Shown: positions 37,301 through 48,979 of the stretch, piece after piece
Layout: every line of letters begins with the position of its first letter
Numbering within the stretch: the stretch's first letter is position 1
Source: Allodiplogaster sudhausi
Lineage: Eukaryota; Nematoda; Chromadorea; Rhabditida; Diplogasteridae
Direction: 5' to 3'
DNA: 64,000 nucleotides
Assembly: GCA_945643635.1 (NCBI GenBank)
Contig: CALZFC010000001.1
Location: 2,736,001 to 2,800,000, forward strand
Made by a program: the position numbers and the translations under genes
Notes under the pieces: generated by a model
Told to the model about the DNA's origin: nothing
The model's input: the letters and a program-made list of their open reading frames with translations, nothing else
Databases searched by the model: none

Positions 37301-39007
37301 TGTCAAGTTCGTCTACAATCGCTTCCTGGTCCGTTATTTATTACAATTCAAATTCCCAATCAATATCTACCTATTGCTTATAAGTTAAGTGACATTAGTT
37401 TCCTGTTGCCTTTTTCTTATCTTGTGAGTGAAAAGGAGCGAGAAAGAGAGACGATACAGCGAGAGGAGTGTAAACTATGCTGCTTAGGCACATCATTCTG
37501 CGTCGTCGGCTCTTGATCAACTCAAGAATGAGGGCATCCGGCAGCCGGTGATAGTCGCATACGGTGATGTCTCTGCCAAGTTCATCATCGCTCTTGAGGG
37601 AGTCGATGTAACCGTCAGTCATGTTTGTTAAAAAAAAAAGTTGAAATGTAATTTTAACAAATTAAAAAAATTTATTTTTAACAAATTAAAAAAAATTCTT
37701 ATACTCATAGCTTTTTATTTATTTTTTACCTGCTTTATAATACGCATGCTGCAGGTTTCTGGAGACCTTGCCCTGCGCTTCTCTCCTACCTCGCTTGCTT
37801 CTGGTTGTTCGACCTCGAGTACCCACACGAAGTGAAACAAGAGCTGTCCCTTCTTGCGAATCTCTGCTCGGCATTCCGGAGCCCATGTCAAGAGATGCAG
37901 GGCTCATCTACCGCAAGTTGGAGGCCATTATGGCCGAATAGAGGCCAGTCTGATCTCATTAGATCACATTTTTTGTTGACTCTTACATCTGAAAATTTTC
38001 TTTTACTTGAGTTTATTTCACTGAGAACATTCTTTCATCTTAGTAAAAGATTGTTTCATTTTTTAACTTGCTTTCATGCTATACGTTTCTTTCATTTTAG
38101 AACTATCGAATTTTTATTTCCAAGATTCATTCAGAAAGTAACTGTAACATAGACATATCCTTCTAAGAAAAACAGTCTTTACAGAATGTATTAATTCTTG
38201 TCGTTTTATGACCAGTAACTCAATTTTATCATGATTAAGTAGCCCAAATTCATTTAACTCGGCGCGGTTATCTTGTAAGTGTGTTAGTTGTTTACTGTTT
38301 CCTTGTGAATGTTTTGAGTTGTTACTGTAATCTTTTGAAGTTCTCACTAACTTAATGAATAATTCTTCTTGTTATTAAATGCCAGTGGCATGCATAATAG
38401 TAAATGAATCACTAATTCGAAGAATGGATGAAGGGGGAGGGAGAGCAAAAGGGCGGAGCTAACGGTGGGAGCATGTCACAATTTATGTGCTGCCGCCTAA
38501 TTGTGACATGCAATGTCACATATTTTGCTGGGACGCTGCCCTCCACCGCTCGAAATTGTGACATGGCGCGTCACATTTCTGTTTCACTGGAGGTCACAAT
38601 TTTTTGGAACATAATTGTGACATGGGGTGGAACACATATGTACCGAAGTAAAATCGGTACATTATTGTGACATCAAATTGTGACATCCCGTGTCACATCG
38701 TTTTCTGTGTGTACTCAAAAAGACATACTGTTGTGCCAGTTCTTCCGGTATGATATACTCCTTGTACGCACGCAAGCATAGGAGTCGTCTTTGAGGCCAT
38801 ATATTTTATGTTCCTCTCTCTCACTCTCTCTCTCCCTCTCTCTCTCTCCCTCTCTCTCTCTCCCTCTCTCTCTCTCCTTTCTCCCTCTCTCTCTCAGTCT
38901 CTGTCTCTTCATCCATATCTCTATATCCCCACATTTCTCTCTCTCATCCTCGTTACTATGCATCTCTATTCACGCTGGCAAAGCTGGCAAATTACAAATC
39001 ACTCTTC

Positions 39008-39058
<51 letters not shown>

Positions 39059-39680
39059 TCTCTCTCTGATAGATCGGTGAAGACGCCGTCCGCTCTTCAA
39101 TGTGGTTTGTGTGTCATCTCTCCGCTTCTTCTTCTTCTTGTTATTCTTTTTTATTCTCCTTTTTCTGCCTCACTTGCAGAGGGGGGAGCGAGCGCATAAA
39201 GTAGCAGAGGCTTTATTCGTCTAATTTCCAATTCAAGTCCCTTCACAGAAGCCAGCAGCCTGTGAAAAGGCAGAGAGAAAGAGAGAAAGAGAGAAAGAGG
39301 GAGAGAGAGAGAAATGAAAGAGAGAGAGAGAGACAGAGAAAATGATAGAATTCGAGTTAATAACGCATCAAATGTTTCGAAATTACGTCGTAGTCGAAGG
39401 ACGAAAGAAAGAAGGATACTGTAATCGTCAAGTGCGCCATTATTGGAAAGCGAACACTTGGCGATTGATGGAGGAGAGAGTGTGAGAGCAAGAGAGAAAT
39501 AGAGAAAGAGAAAAAGAGCGAAATATAAGGAAAGATTAGAGAATTAGAGAAAACGAGAAAGAAAAAAACGGGCCAAGTCGCGGAGAATAAAGAAGCGGGC
39601 ATATAATCAAAAGGGTATTCTGAAAGAATGAAAAGGAAGGAAAGAGTGCAGGAAGAGAAGAGATGTTATTGGTTAGAGAC

Positions 39681-39714
<34 letters not shown>

Positions 39715-41149
39715 GGGAGGGAGGAAGAGGACAGTGCTCTCATAAAAGGTGAGACACGCCAGTAGCAGACCCGCAATGTGACTAGAGGAGGTCCAGCCTG
39801 TTTTCCCTCTTTATGCCTCACTCTTTCTCTCTCTCTCTCGCTCTCTTCTTTTTTCATTCACTCTGGGGGGGGGAGGGAATTTTGATCCTCATGTACCAGC
39901 GCCTATTCAGCTTGATAAAATCCGTTCATAAAATTCGTAGATAAAAAGTCTCTGCATAAAATCCGTTCATAAAAAAATCCATTTGGTCCGCAATAAAGTT
40001 AGAGATCAAACGATTCCGGTAAAAGAAAGTATGGTATGGAAAGTTTTAAAAAATTGATTGCCGCCAGATACAAAAATGATTCAGCATTGTACAAGGAATG
40101 TTGTGAAGACTTTGCGTCGAATGTTGCCACCGTAATCGCTGCCCTTGGGCATAGTTCATCCCATCTTTACTTTTTCTTCTTCTTTAAAATATCTCTTTCT
40201 CTCTCTCTCTCTCGTTCGCAATCCAACAAGAAGTGAGCTAATCTGGTTCACTAGTCAAAATTAGAAGAGATCCTGCTTAAAGTCCTCTTCAGCAACTTCG
40301 ACAAATTAGTTTGATTTTGTGATCCAAAGTGTGTTGCATGTCCATGAGAATTCCCAGACCGGATTAACCACATTGTCTGGTTGAAAAAGACAGAGGGAGA
40401 GAGGGGACAGAGAGTGAGAGGGAGAGAGAGAGAGAGAGAGAGATAGAGAGGGAGAGAGAGAGATAGAGAGGGAGAGAGAGAGAGAGCTGAACATTAAATT
40501 AGAAAACGGCCACTGGCCAAATCCGCATTTGCACTCCATTCATACCGTGCACTCATGCAAGAAAGGCATGAAGTTCTTATCTCGCCCGGTGTCTGCCTTC
40601 TCTGCGACTCTCTCTCCCTTTACACACTCTCTCTCCACACCTCTCTCTCTCTCTCTCTCTCTCTTCTTTCTATCTCTCTCTATCTCTCTCTTTCGCTCTC
40701 TCTCCCTCTCATTCTCTCTCTCTCTCCGCTGCCCTAAATATGGAATGCACTTTTCCATGGCTACAGACCTCGTCATCGCTGCTCGAGTCAGGATTGGCGA
40801 AATAGAGGCGAGAGGCTCCGCCCCCTTTATGAGTGGGCCTGGATGGATCCATGAGCAATGAGCATATGCGGTAGTGAGAGAGCGAGAGAGAGTGAGAGAG
40901 AGACAGCGAGAGAGAGAGAGAGAGTGAGTGAGAGAGAGAGCCAGCGTTTTCCTGCGAGATATCATAGAGAGAGATACGGTACATAGATGCCAGAGTGTGA
41001 AAGAGTGAAAGAGTCTGCAGGATTCCGGAAGGGTGCTCGATGTCAGTTATTTCATTGAGAGCCTTGAAAGAGACAAAAGAAAACTAGAGAGAGCAAGAGA
41101 GAGAGCAAGAGAGAGAATGAGAGAGGGACAGAGAGAGAGATAGAGAGAG

Positions 41150-41181
<32 letters not shown>

Positions 41182-41476
41182 AGAGAGCCAGGCTGTATAA
41201 AAATGCCATGCTCTAGCCCTAGGCAAGGTCGTGCCAAATAGCCGCCATTTTAGGCCCCTTTAGTCATAGAGTATGACTATGACTATGAGCAGCAGCAGCA
41301 GTGAGGTCATCTCTGCCTTGTAAATGACGACACTGAGGAGTGCTCTCTGTTGCGAATAAAACGGAAAGCGCTTTGTCCAAGTTTCATAAACTTCGATGAG
41401 AGAGAGAGCATGGTGAATGAGGAGAGTGTGCAGAGAAGTGAAGAGGCAGTCATTATGAGATTGGAAGGGGTAATAT

Positions 41477-41517
<41 letters not shown>

Positions 41518-41672
41518 AAAGTTGAAAATGGAAGATGGCTTATCGCCGCAATGTCGCGACTCCTCTCTCTCTCTCTTTGCTTCTTTGAGCTGGGCGACTT
41601 CTCAACGAGATGGGGAATGTATGCGAAATTAATGAGCTTTTCGGGCCGCAGAGCAAGGGCGGAAGGTTAGGG

Positions 41673-41757
<85 letters not shown>

Positions 41758-42121
41758 AGAGCGCAATGAGATTGTAGCCACCGAAGGAGGAGATCGCGAA
41801 AGGGGCGAAGACGCGGCCGGGTAATATGTGATGGGAGAGAGAAGCGATAAATGAGAGTAAGAGAGGGTCGCGAGATTGCGAAAGGCGGCTGGCCCCAGGA
41901 GAGAGCGAGTGAGAGAGATAGAGAGGGAGTGAGAGAGAGACAGCAAGAGAAACAGAGATATGAAGAGTGAGAGAGGCAGAGAGTGAGATGAAAGATAACG
42001 GGAGGGGGCTTATAGATGCCCTCTTGGTCTGCTTGACCTGTTGCAGCCAGGCGGCAAGGCTAAAAGAGTGAGACCTCTGAAGGAGGTGGGGAGAGAGTCT
42101 GGCAGGAAGAGAGAGGTGATG

Positions 42122-42153
<32 letters not shown>

Positions 42154-42968
42154 TAGAGGAAGAGAGAGACATAGAGATTGTGAGAGAGAGAGAGAGAGAG
42201 AGCGGGTGATGGGATCCAATAAAGCGCCGCAGGCTATGATGATGGAAATGATGAAGATGAGAGACAGACTTCGGCCCGATGGACAAACACAATGGGGTTA
42301 TGCAATACCAACATTTCGATCTCTTAATCTCTCTCTCTCTCTCCCTCTCTTTATCTCTCTCTCCGTCTCTTTCTCTCTATCTCTCTTTCTCTCTCTTTCT
42401 CTCGTTCTATCTCTTTCTCTCTCTCTCTTTCTCTTTCTCTCATTATCTCTCTCTCTCTCTCCGACTTTCTCTCATTATCTCTCTCTTTATCTCTCCTCTC
42501 TCTCTTTCTCTCGTTCTCTCTGTCTCTCACTCGCCTTCCACATTTCCAGACAAGAAAGGCAACAAACTAGATAGAAAACGCTTGCGGTCTCGAGCGCCTA
42601 TTAATTCTCATCGGGCGCAATGGACAAAAGAAGAAAAGACTTTCGTCTTAAAACTGATATCCTTCCATATCTATTTACATACATACATGGATACAAACTA
42701 ATTGTAGCTATAATGAAATATACAGCGATTATTAAAATGGTAACAAGTTTTTAGATGTTTGAAAATAACCTCGAACTCTTTTATGTGTTTTCACACGGGA
42801 AAAAAACATTAATAATTATGCACATTAAAAAAAAAAGATTGAACAATTTATGCAAATTTCTGTATCCTAATTAGAATTAGAAGATGGGAATGTACCTCTA
42901 TCCTCATCTTCGGTCATCTTCTGCGGCTTGGCCTGCTTGCGGCGAGAGGCAGCCATGCTCGAGGCCAT
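16187..42968 (-). CDS. sem-4: Spalt/SALL-family C2H2 zinc-finger transcription factor (SEM-4-like)
   Basis: Twenty exons in minus order: 42896-42968, 23364-23604, 23140-23293, 22900-22979, 22549-22743, 22106-22256, 21734-21939, 20409-20607, 20034-20143, 19656-19800, 19197-19443, 18952-19101, 18616-18792, 18257-18420, 17951-18068, 17660-17864, 17298-17454, 16874-17009, 16447-16630, 16187-16321. They total 3227 nt, one base short of 1075 codons plus stop; the break is in exon 2. The N-terminus [17 protein letters not shown] carries the Spalt motif known to recruit NuRD. Eight finger-like motifs lie near residues 176-199, 236-254 (C2HC), 497-517, 525-545, 593-616, 903-923, 931-951 and 1026-1046. 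Spalt doublets are marked by [35 protein letters not shown] and [18 protein letters not shown]. Two PMDLS motifs (23531-23545, 20566-20580) could bind CtBP. A nuclear repressor is expected; nematode SEM-4 controls neuronal, vulval and mesodermal fates. The 20607 acceptor is tentative. Confidence 0.9.
23605..29191. repeat. Spalt intron 1, proximal part: (CT)n/(GA)n microsatellite blocks
   Basis: This is intron sequence between Spalt exon 2 and the transposon. Long pure or near-pure tracts include about 23801-23945 (CT), 24121-24220 (CT), 26930-27060 (GA) and 27175-27390 (GA). Orientation switches repeatedly between CT and GA, and short non-repetitive islands of 50-200 bp separate the blocks. 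No exon in these islands has a matched acceptor, donor and phase that I trust. Confidence 0.75.
29190..29211 (+). repeat. Left TA target duplication and terminal inverted repeat
   Basis: TA at 29190-29191 directly follows a (CT)n tract, so the element inserted at the edge of a microsatellite. The 20-bp inverted repeat follows. Two mismatches to the right end fall at repeat positions 12 and 13. Confidence 0.85.
29205..29350. repeat. Left subterminal TGTGAC repeats
   Basis: Six TGTGAC or GTCACA copies in both orientations, usually within A(T)TGTGACA, occur in about 145 bp. In CACTA elements such clusters are the transposase-binding sites. Confidence 0.75.
29542..31435 (+). CDS. Candidate spliced gene near the left end of the transposon
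   Basis: Exons 29542-29627, 29827-29912, 30083-30158, 30394-30499, 31004-31067 and 31360-31435 have good acceptors (tttcag, tatcag, ttttcag, tgtttag, ttccag, ttttcag) and GT donors, and join in a consistent phase to a TAA at 31433-31435. The product begins [20 protein letters not shown] and has no family I recognise. No start codon exon was identified upstream. At 31040-31067 the text HTDRKPFG is followed, one frame away, by CDICSK. That looks like a zinc-finger linker and first cysteine pair separated by a one-base frame break, so this gene may be decayed or a 5' extension of the transposase gene. Confidence 0.45.
32075..34809 (+). CDS. CACTA-like transposase with two N-terminal C2H2 fingers
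   Basis: Seven exons (32075-32237, 32304-32878, 32933-33165, 33220-33292, 33376-33605, 33662-34415, 34462-34809) join in phase to 2376 nt, 791 residues, with no internal stop. Introns are 46-83 bp. Two C2H2 fingers occupy residues 3-26 and 34-55; the second uses a His completed across intron 1. An acidic linker follows. Catalytic-core landmarks are YLDDV near residue 286, [11 protein letters not shown] near 380 followed by CRHC (400-403), and HDLYEG near 460-465. These candidate acidic residues correspond to the DDE triad of animal CACTA-type transposases. The enzyme should bind the element ends and cut and paste it in the nucleus. The last two introns (57 and 46 bp) are inferred from frame changes; without them the frame would be broken. 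Confidence 0.78.
34835..34840 (+). terminator. Candidate poly(A) signal of the transposase gene
   Basis: AATAAA lies 25 bases after the TAG at 34807-34809, an appropriate distance for transcript ending before the next gene at 34961. Confidence 0.55.
34961..37835 (+). CDS. Second (accessory) gene of the CACTA-like transposon
   Basis: Twelve exons are phase-compatible: 34961-35411, 35458-35526, 35580-35661, 35841-35991, 36039-36111, 36231-36421, 36491-36549, 36684-36765, 36914-37078, 37242-37328, 37488-37613, 37755-37835 (about 538 residues). The start [20 protein letters not shown] is the first ATG after the transposase poly(A) signal. Mid-protein segments [33 protein letters not shown] and [12 protein letters not shown] recall, in order and spacing, the second proteins of animal CACTA-like elements; this is recalled resemblance, not a search. 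The role is unknown, perhaps end binding. The last exon is uncertain: another frame of 37757-37887 reads [20 protein letters not shown] and looks more family-like, suggesting a missed splice site or a frameshift. Confidence 0.6.
38471..38711. repeat. Right subterminal TGTGAC repeats and terminal inverted repeat
   Basis: About ten TGTGAC/GTCACA copies in both orientations, several as ATTGTGACAT, occupy the last 240 bp. The last copy lies inside the 20-bp terminal inverted repeat at 38692-38711, followed by the TA duplication at 38712-38713. Confidence 0.8.
38714..42895. repeat. Spalt intron 1, distal part: microsatellite blocks
   Basis: Sequence between the transposon and Spalt exon 1. CT blocks lie at about 38815-38900, 39010-39068, 40610-40735 and 42326-42530; GA blocks at about 40400-40490, 41088-41180, 41475-41520, 41665-41760 and 42115-42205. 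Unique islands between them show no exon with matched splice sites and phase. Confidence 0.7.
42896..42968 (-). other. sem-4: Spalt exon 1: start codon and NuRD-recruitment motif
   Basis: ATG is at 42966-42968 (minus strand), the second in-frame ATG at 42954-42956. The exon reads [17 protein letters not shown] then MTEDEDR and ends in phase 1 at donor AG|gtacat. Its phase matches exon 2 (acceptor at 23604), giving [11 protein letters not shown] across the junction. Vertebrate SALL proteins start [10 protein letters not shown], and this short peptide is the known NuRD-binding repression motif. This exon places the transcription start side of the gene near 43 kb. Confidence 0.9.
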
Positions 42969-43271
42969 GCTCCTGTAGGAGCCGAAAAGTGGCCCGTGGA
43001 ACCGTGTGATCAGCAGCACCCTACAACTGCCGGCTTTTTCGATAGCACAGTTGGAAGAGGACGCACGGTGGAACAAGCGCAACGGGAGAGTAGGAGTCAC
43101 CCATCGTCATTATCATCATCATCAACATCGTCAAATACAATCAGCGGAACGCGGGGCCGAACAACGGGATGGAGATCACTCATCGAATTATGGCTCTCTG
43201 ACGATGAGTTTTTCTCTTTTTTTTCTCTAGCTCTCTCTCTCTCGCTCTCTTTTTTCTCTCTCTCTCTCCTC

Positions 43272-43330
<59 letters not shown>

Positions 43331-43706
43331 TCTCATTTGCTTCAAAAGATCAGGAAACTTATTTTGTGAAATGCGAATGAAACAGATGTAGATAAAATTT
43401 AAGTAATTCTGACTTACTCAGCTGAAAGCATTTCAGAAAATCGGTGAGGGTCGAAAAGAATTAGAGCGAGAGAGAGAGAGAGAGAGAGCAGAGAAAGTGT
43501 AGAGAGGAGAGGTGGAGATGCATATAGCAAGCGAAAGAGAAAGGAGAGAGAGCGAGAGAGAGAGAGAGAAGAAAGAGAGAAGATAACGAAGAAAACGTCG
43601 CATTATCAATAATTTGATCAAGCGATCAGGCAGGAGGAGCAGCCATTGAGCCGTGATGATAATCGAGGCGAGACAGTGGAAGTGCATTGAAGAGAGAGAT
43701 ATAGTG

Positions 43707-43746
<40 letters not shown>

Positions 43747-45338
43747 AGAAATATTCGGCTAACTAAGACTAGGAAAGGATCGCTTGCCTGATAAAATCAT
43801 ACAACATAGAGAGAGATGGACGCGGATGTTGACGACTTGTTAGAATTTTGAGATAAAGAACTTCCTGAACATTAGCAAGAAATCTCTCTGGCTGACAAAA
43901 TTCAATAGGACAGGAGAGGGTTAGAGAGGAGTAGTTATAGAGGAGGTGGACAGAGCGAGAAAGAGAGAGAGGGAGGGATGGAGACAGAAAGGAGAGAGAG
44001 AGAGGGATAGAGAGAGAGAACGAGAGAGAGAAGTAGAGAAAAAGGGTGAAAGAAAGTTACAAATGGAATAAGACGTAGTACTGTTTCGGGGCAGAGAGGA
44101 GAAAAGGGAGAAGACAAGACAGTCAGCCGCTACTCTTTATGACGAAGTTGACATGTTGCACGGTTGACAAGGCGAGAGTGAGTAAGTTACTTCGATCAAT
44201 CATGCACAGCCAAAAAAGGGACGTAGACGGACGAATATTATGAAAGAAGAGGAAGAGATAGAGAGAGTGAGAGAGAGGGAGAGAGAGGAAGAGAGAGAGA
44301 TGGAAAGAGAGGGAGATAGAGAGAGAAAACAAGAGAGAGAGAGGGAGAGAGAGAGAGGGAGAGAGAAAGGAAGAGAGAGAAATGCGGAAAATATAGCAAG
44401 AGGTGCTCTGAGCGTCCGCATTATGTGTTTTAGCGATGTGCAGCTACAGGGGGGTTGCACAGCAATTGTCAGTATGTATTAGAGAGCAGAGAGAGAGGGC
44501 GAGAGAGAGGGAGCGATAGAGAAAGAAAGAGAGCGTGAGAAAAGCAGAGAAAAGAAAGATAGAGAGAGAGAAAGAAAGAGGGAGAAAAAGAAGAATGAAT
44601 TATCAAAAAGGACAAGGCGACTCCTCCTCTCTCTCTCTCGCAAATGAAGAAGATGATGATGGGTCAAGCGCGTACAAGCCGAGTTTTTATGAAACATGAT
44701 GAGATTGAGAGAGAGAGAAGGAAAGAAAGTAGCGAGGATAAACGAGAGAGAGAGAGAGAGAGCAGAAAGAGAGCAGAGAGAGAGAGAGAGAGAGAGAGAA
44801 ACGGAGAAAATCATGCAAGATGGGAGGTAATATTTGCAAGCGCAGGAATGTTTGCAAGGCGAGATGAAGATGAGGGATGAAGAAGAAAAAGAAGAAACAG
44901 CACATACCGCGCACCTTATACAATAGACCGAATTAGAATTATTGAGAAGTTGTTTACTATTTATTGTTTATAACAAGAGATACGTAGTAGTACAGTATCA
45001 TAGTCTTTTGTTACTGGCAGAGTTTTTTCTAACAGATATTGAGACATATGTAGATTTGTGCGAGAGAGTGAAAGGATGGCTGGAAAGAGACAGTGTGCCA
45101 GAAGAGAAGATGTCAATGAGAGAGGAGGAAAGAGGCAAAGGAAGAGAAATGGAGAGAGAGAGACAGAGAGAGAGCCGGAGAGGGAGAAACAGAGAGGGAG
45201 ACGGAGAGACAGAGAGGGAGGGAGAGATAGAGAGACAGAGAGGGAGGGAGGAAGACAGAGAGGGAGAGACAGAGAAACAGAATAAGAGAGAGAGAGAGAG
45301 AGAGAGAAGCGCGGGCCGGTAGTAGGCATAAGCGGTGA
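42969..45338. other. Upstream region of the Spalt gene
   Basis: A short, mixed-composition stretch (42969-43200) precedes exon 1 in the minus sense and probably holds the 5' leader. Beyond it are CT/GA blocks (about 43215-43325 CT, 43465-43575 GA, 43700-43745 GA, 44250-44390 GA, 44700-44800 GA, 45110-45310 GA). No TATA box or other promoter element can be called with confidence. Confidence 0.4.
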
Positions 45339-45620
45339 TTAGTCAATGTTGTCAGCAACACTGTCGCTAATCCGACTGTCGCCTCTGCGAGCTTGGCAAA
45401 GAGCCAAAAAGGCGCTAAAGATCAAACGAAACACTACCGGGCGGTCCCCCTTTTAGGATGGGGAGCGAGAGAGAGGGAGAGAGATAAAGAGATAAAGAAA
45501 GGAATAGAGAGAGAGAATAGAGACAGAGAGAGAGAGAAGTAGACAAAGTGAGAGAAAGTAAGAGAGAGAAAGAGATAAAGAAAGGGGGAGAGAGAGGTAG
45601 ACAGAATGAGAGAAAGAGAT

Positions 45621-45660
<40 letters not shown>

Positions 45661-46128
45661 CGACACCGCAATAGACACTGGCAGCTACTTACTTTATGAT
45701 CTCCTTCTCGCGCTGCTGGAATCCACTGTGGCCAGCCGCCGCGTAGATCTTGAAAAATTTGCAAAACGAGAGATAGAGATAGCGAGAGAGCGAGATAGAG
45801 AGAAAGGGGGAGAGAACCAGAGAAGCAAGGGAAAAAGAGCGTCCTGCAAAATCTCTTAGAGCCGGAGAGAGCCACAAGGGACATGGCAGGCCAAATTGGT
45901 CAAGAAGAACTTTTGATTCAGATTGAGAGAGAGAGAGATAGAGAAAGAGAGCGAGAGAGAGAGCGAGAAAGAGAGAGAGGGAGGGAGAGAGAGGGAGAGT
46001 TTTTGAGTGTGTGTCAAACACAACGTTGAAGTCGTCCATGGAGATGTCCGAGTTGACTTCGGTTGTGTAGGTGCGCAGGCTAAGGTAACAAGCGAGAAGG
46101 TGGTCGCCTCTTGTTCTAGGTCTAAGTC

Positions 46129-46165
<37 letters not shown>

Positions 46166-46239
46166 AGAGAGAGAGAGGGTAAGAGATAGAGTAAGAGAGA
46201 GAGAGAGAGAGTAAGAGAGAGAGAAACGAAAAGCCCGCC

Positions 46240-46279
<40 letters not shown>

Positions 46280-46362
46280 CTTCTGTGTTCTCCCCGGGTA
46301 TGGAAAGTGGCTACATGAAACAATAGCATCAGGGGACGAAGCGGAGCAAAGTTTGTGGATGG

Positions 46363-46399
<37 letters not shown>

Positions 46400-46982
46400 G
46401 AGAGACAAGGGCAAATTGAAAGGTGAGAAGCAATGAAAAGCCGAGAGCGGGAGAGAGAGAGAGGATGAGCAGGAGTGAGGGAGAAGTGGAGTGAGGGATT
46501 GAGAGTAATCAAGGTATGAACTTTTTTTTTAGCTTCACGAAAGGTTCTAATTATTTAGCAATGTTATATAAAATTGTTATTAAACACGTTTTGTAATTTG
46601 AAGAAAAAAAATTCTGGGCTGAAGAAGGTCTGTCGCTTGAAATTTTTGTGCATATTACTCATGTTTAGTCCTCGGCAGAGGGTGTCAAGAAGAGCCCAAG
46701 GTTAGCTGGAAATAGACAGGAAGAGAGAGGAGAGAGAGAGAGAGATGAGAGAGACGAGATAGATGAGAGAGAGAGGGAAAAGAGACAGAGAGAGATGCAG
46801 ACAGTCATAGAGACCGAGAGCGAGCGAGAGATGGAGGAAGGCGAGAGAAATGTAAGATTGCGATAGGTCATCTCTCGCAAAAGCGACGGGCGCCCCTATG
46901 ACTGCCTCCATTTTCATGGAAATAAAGATAATAATCAATCTCTATGTCTTTCTCTGCCTCTCTCTCTCTCTCTCTTTCTAAT

Positions 46983-47013
<31 letters not shown>

Positions 47014-47511
47014 TTCTAACTCGCTCGCTCTCTCTCTCTCTCTTTCTTTCTCAACCATACTATCTCGCTTTCTCGCTTTCAGACTTCAGATCTCCTGTCT
47101 CTACCTTTGCCAGGAGAGTATGGCGGCGATGATTGATGTGGTAGATCAGCTCAATATAATCCTTTTGCCGATTTCTCGCTATCTCTCTCTCTCTTTTCTC
47201 TCTCTCTCTCTCTGTTTCTCTCTCTCCCTTTCTCTCTTTCTCTATCTTTCTCTCGCTCTTTCTCCATCTCTCCCTCTCTCTCGCAAGTTATCTCTCTCTC
47301 TCACTCTCTCTCCGTGATCTCTCTCTCCCTCTTTTCCCTGATTCAGAGTCCCAAATTCTGCCACCCGCCCTCATACATAAGTGCTGTATGATTAAAAAGC
47401 AAGACATAAACGTTGAGTAATCAAGTCAACCGGTTCAGAAAATGACAAGGCAATAAGAGGAAGACAGGAGTGGAATCAGGTTGAGTTGAGCAGAGTATTA
47501 GAAAGTCTGAC

Positions 47512-47542
<31 letters not shown>

Positions 47543-48929
47543 AAGAGAGAGAGCTAAAGAGAGAGAGAGAGAGAGAGAGTGAGAGAGGGAGCTAAAGAGT
47601 GAGAGGGAGAGATAGACATAAACAGAGCTATTATCCAGGTAGTAAGTACACGCACCGATGTCTCATAGGCCATGTAGTAGTAAATGAGATAATAAACGGA
47701 GACTGAGAGATGGCCCTTGACAAACAATGAAAATGAGAGCAAAAGGAAGTTGGTGGTGGTGGTTGAGATGATATGAGGATGGAGAGGAAAGTATGCATGA
47801 ATGAGACAGGAGGGGGGGGGGGGGTCTAAGCTGTCACTGTTTCTTTTTTTCCTTTTTTTTATATTCTGCTTCCTCCTAGTCCGTGCGTATGTATGTAAGT
47901 GGTTTTGGCCCCGTGAACAGGGAACGACGGGTGAAAAAAGTAGGCGTGAAACGTAATAAGACACCGCAGCATAAAAATTCTAGGGACAAGGTTAAAAGGT
48001 GAGTCCTCTCTCTCTTTCTTTCTCTCTCTCTCCGTCTCTCTTTCTTTCTTTCTCTTTGTCTCTCTCTCTCTCTCTCTTCTCACTTTGCAATATGCGATGA
48101 ATATCTATCGGAGGCCGTTGACTGTGCGGAAGCCAGATTACGTAGAGGCTTGAACAGCGTAGGGCTGACTGAGAGAGGGAGAGAGAAAAAGCGAGATAAA
48201 CATCTTCTTCCACTCATTTCGTGGCCACTTTCTCACTTTTCAATCTGTCTCTGCTTCTCTCTCTCCATCTCTCTCTTTCTCTCTTTTGCTCTCTTTCTCT
48301 CTCTCTCTCTCACTCGGTTTCTTCCGATGTGCCCTTGCACTTGATCCTGTTGCATACATTCATGAGAATGTTCTGGTATAAGCGTACTAGTCTATGAGAA
48401 AGAGAGAGACAGAGAGAGAGAGAGAGACAGAGACAGAGAGAGGAGAGAGAGCGAACGAGAGAGTGCGAGAGAAGCTGAGAGAGAAAGAGAGAGCGGGAGA
48501 GACATAGAGCGAAACATAGAGAGAGAGCGACAGTGAGACTGTGACACAGAGAGGTTGTGATATGATAAAATACACTAAAAAGTGTATACATGTAGATAAA
48601 CAGCGTGAAGTAATCAAAGAAAGTGTGAAAGTTAGAGAGAGAGAGAGAAAGATGAAAAAAGAGGGAGAAGGAGAGCGAGAGAGAAGGGCAGTAGCAGGAA
48701 GAAAACAAGAAAGAGAACAAAAGGGCAATGCGACATATAAAATTTGAAGAAGAAGAAGGTCAGTGATATGGAATGGAAAATGGAGAAAGCAAAGGCGCCT
48801 TTCTCTCTTCTTCTCCTTCATCATCATTACTAATTACGAGAGAGAGAGAGAGAGTGAGAGAATGAGACAGAGAACGAGAGAGAGAGAGAGAGACAGAGAG
48901 AGAGAGTGAGAGAATGAGACAGAGAACGA

Positions 48930-48979
<50 letters not shown>

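Larger units (their letters stand above)
29192..38711 (+). mobile_element. 9.5-kb autonomous-type DNA transposon, CACTA/CMC-like
   Basis: The termini CACACAGAAAAAAATGTGAC (29192-29211) and its near-perfect reverse complement (38692-38711) match at 18 of 20 positions. TA duplications flank them (29190-29191, 38712-38713). TGTGAC-type subterminal repeats crowd both ends. Inside are plus-strand spliced genes: a candidate upstream gene, a transposase with two zinc fingers, and an accessory gene. Ends starting CAC with subterminal repeats, two genes, and a transposase with DD, GDN, CxxC and HDLxEG motifs all fit the CACTA (EnSpm) part of the CMC superfamily as seen in animals. A 2-bp duplication is within the range for animal CACTA elements. 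The element lies in Spalt intron 1, antisense to that gene. Confidence 0.85.
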
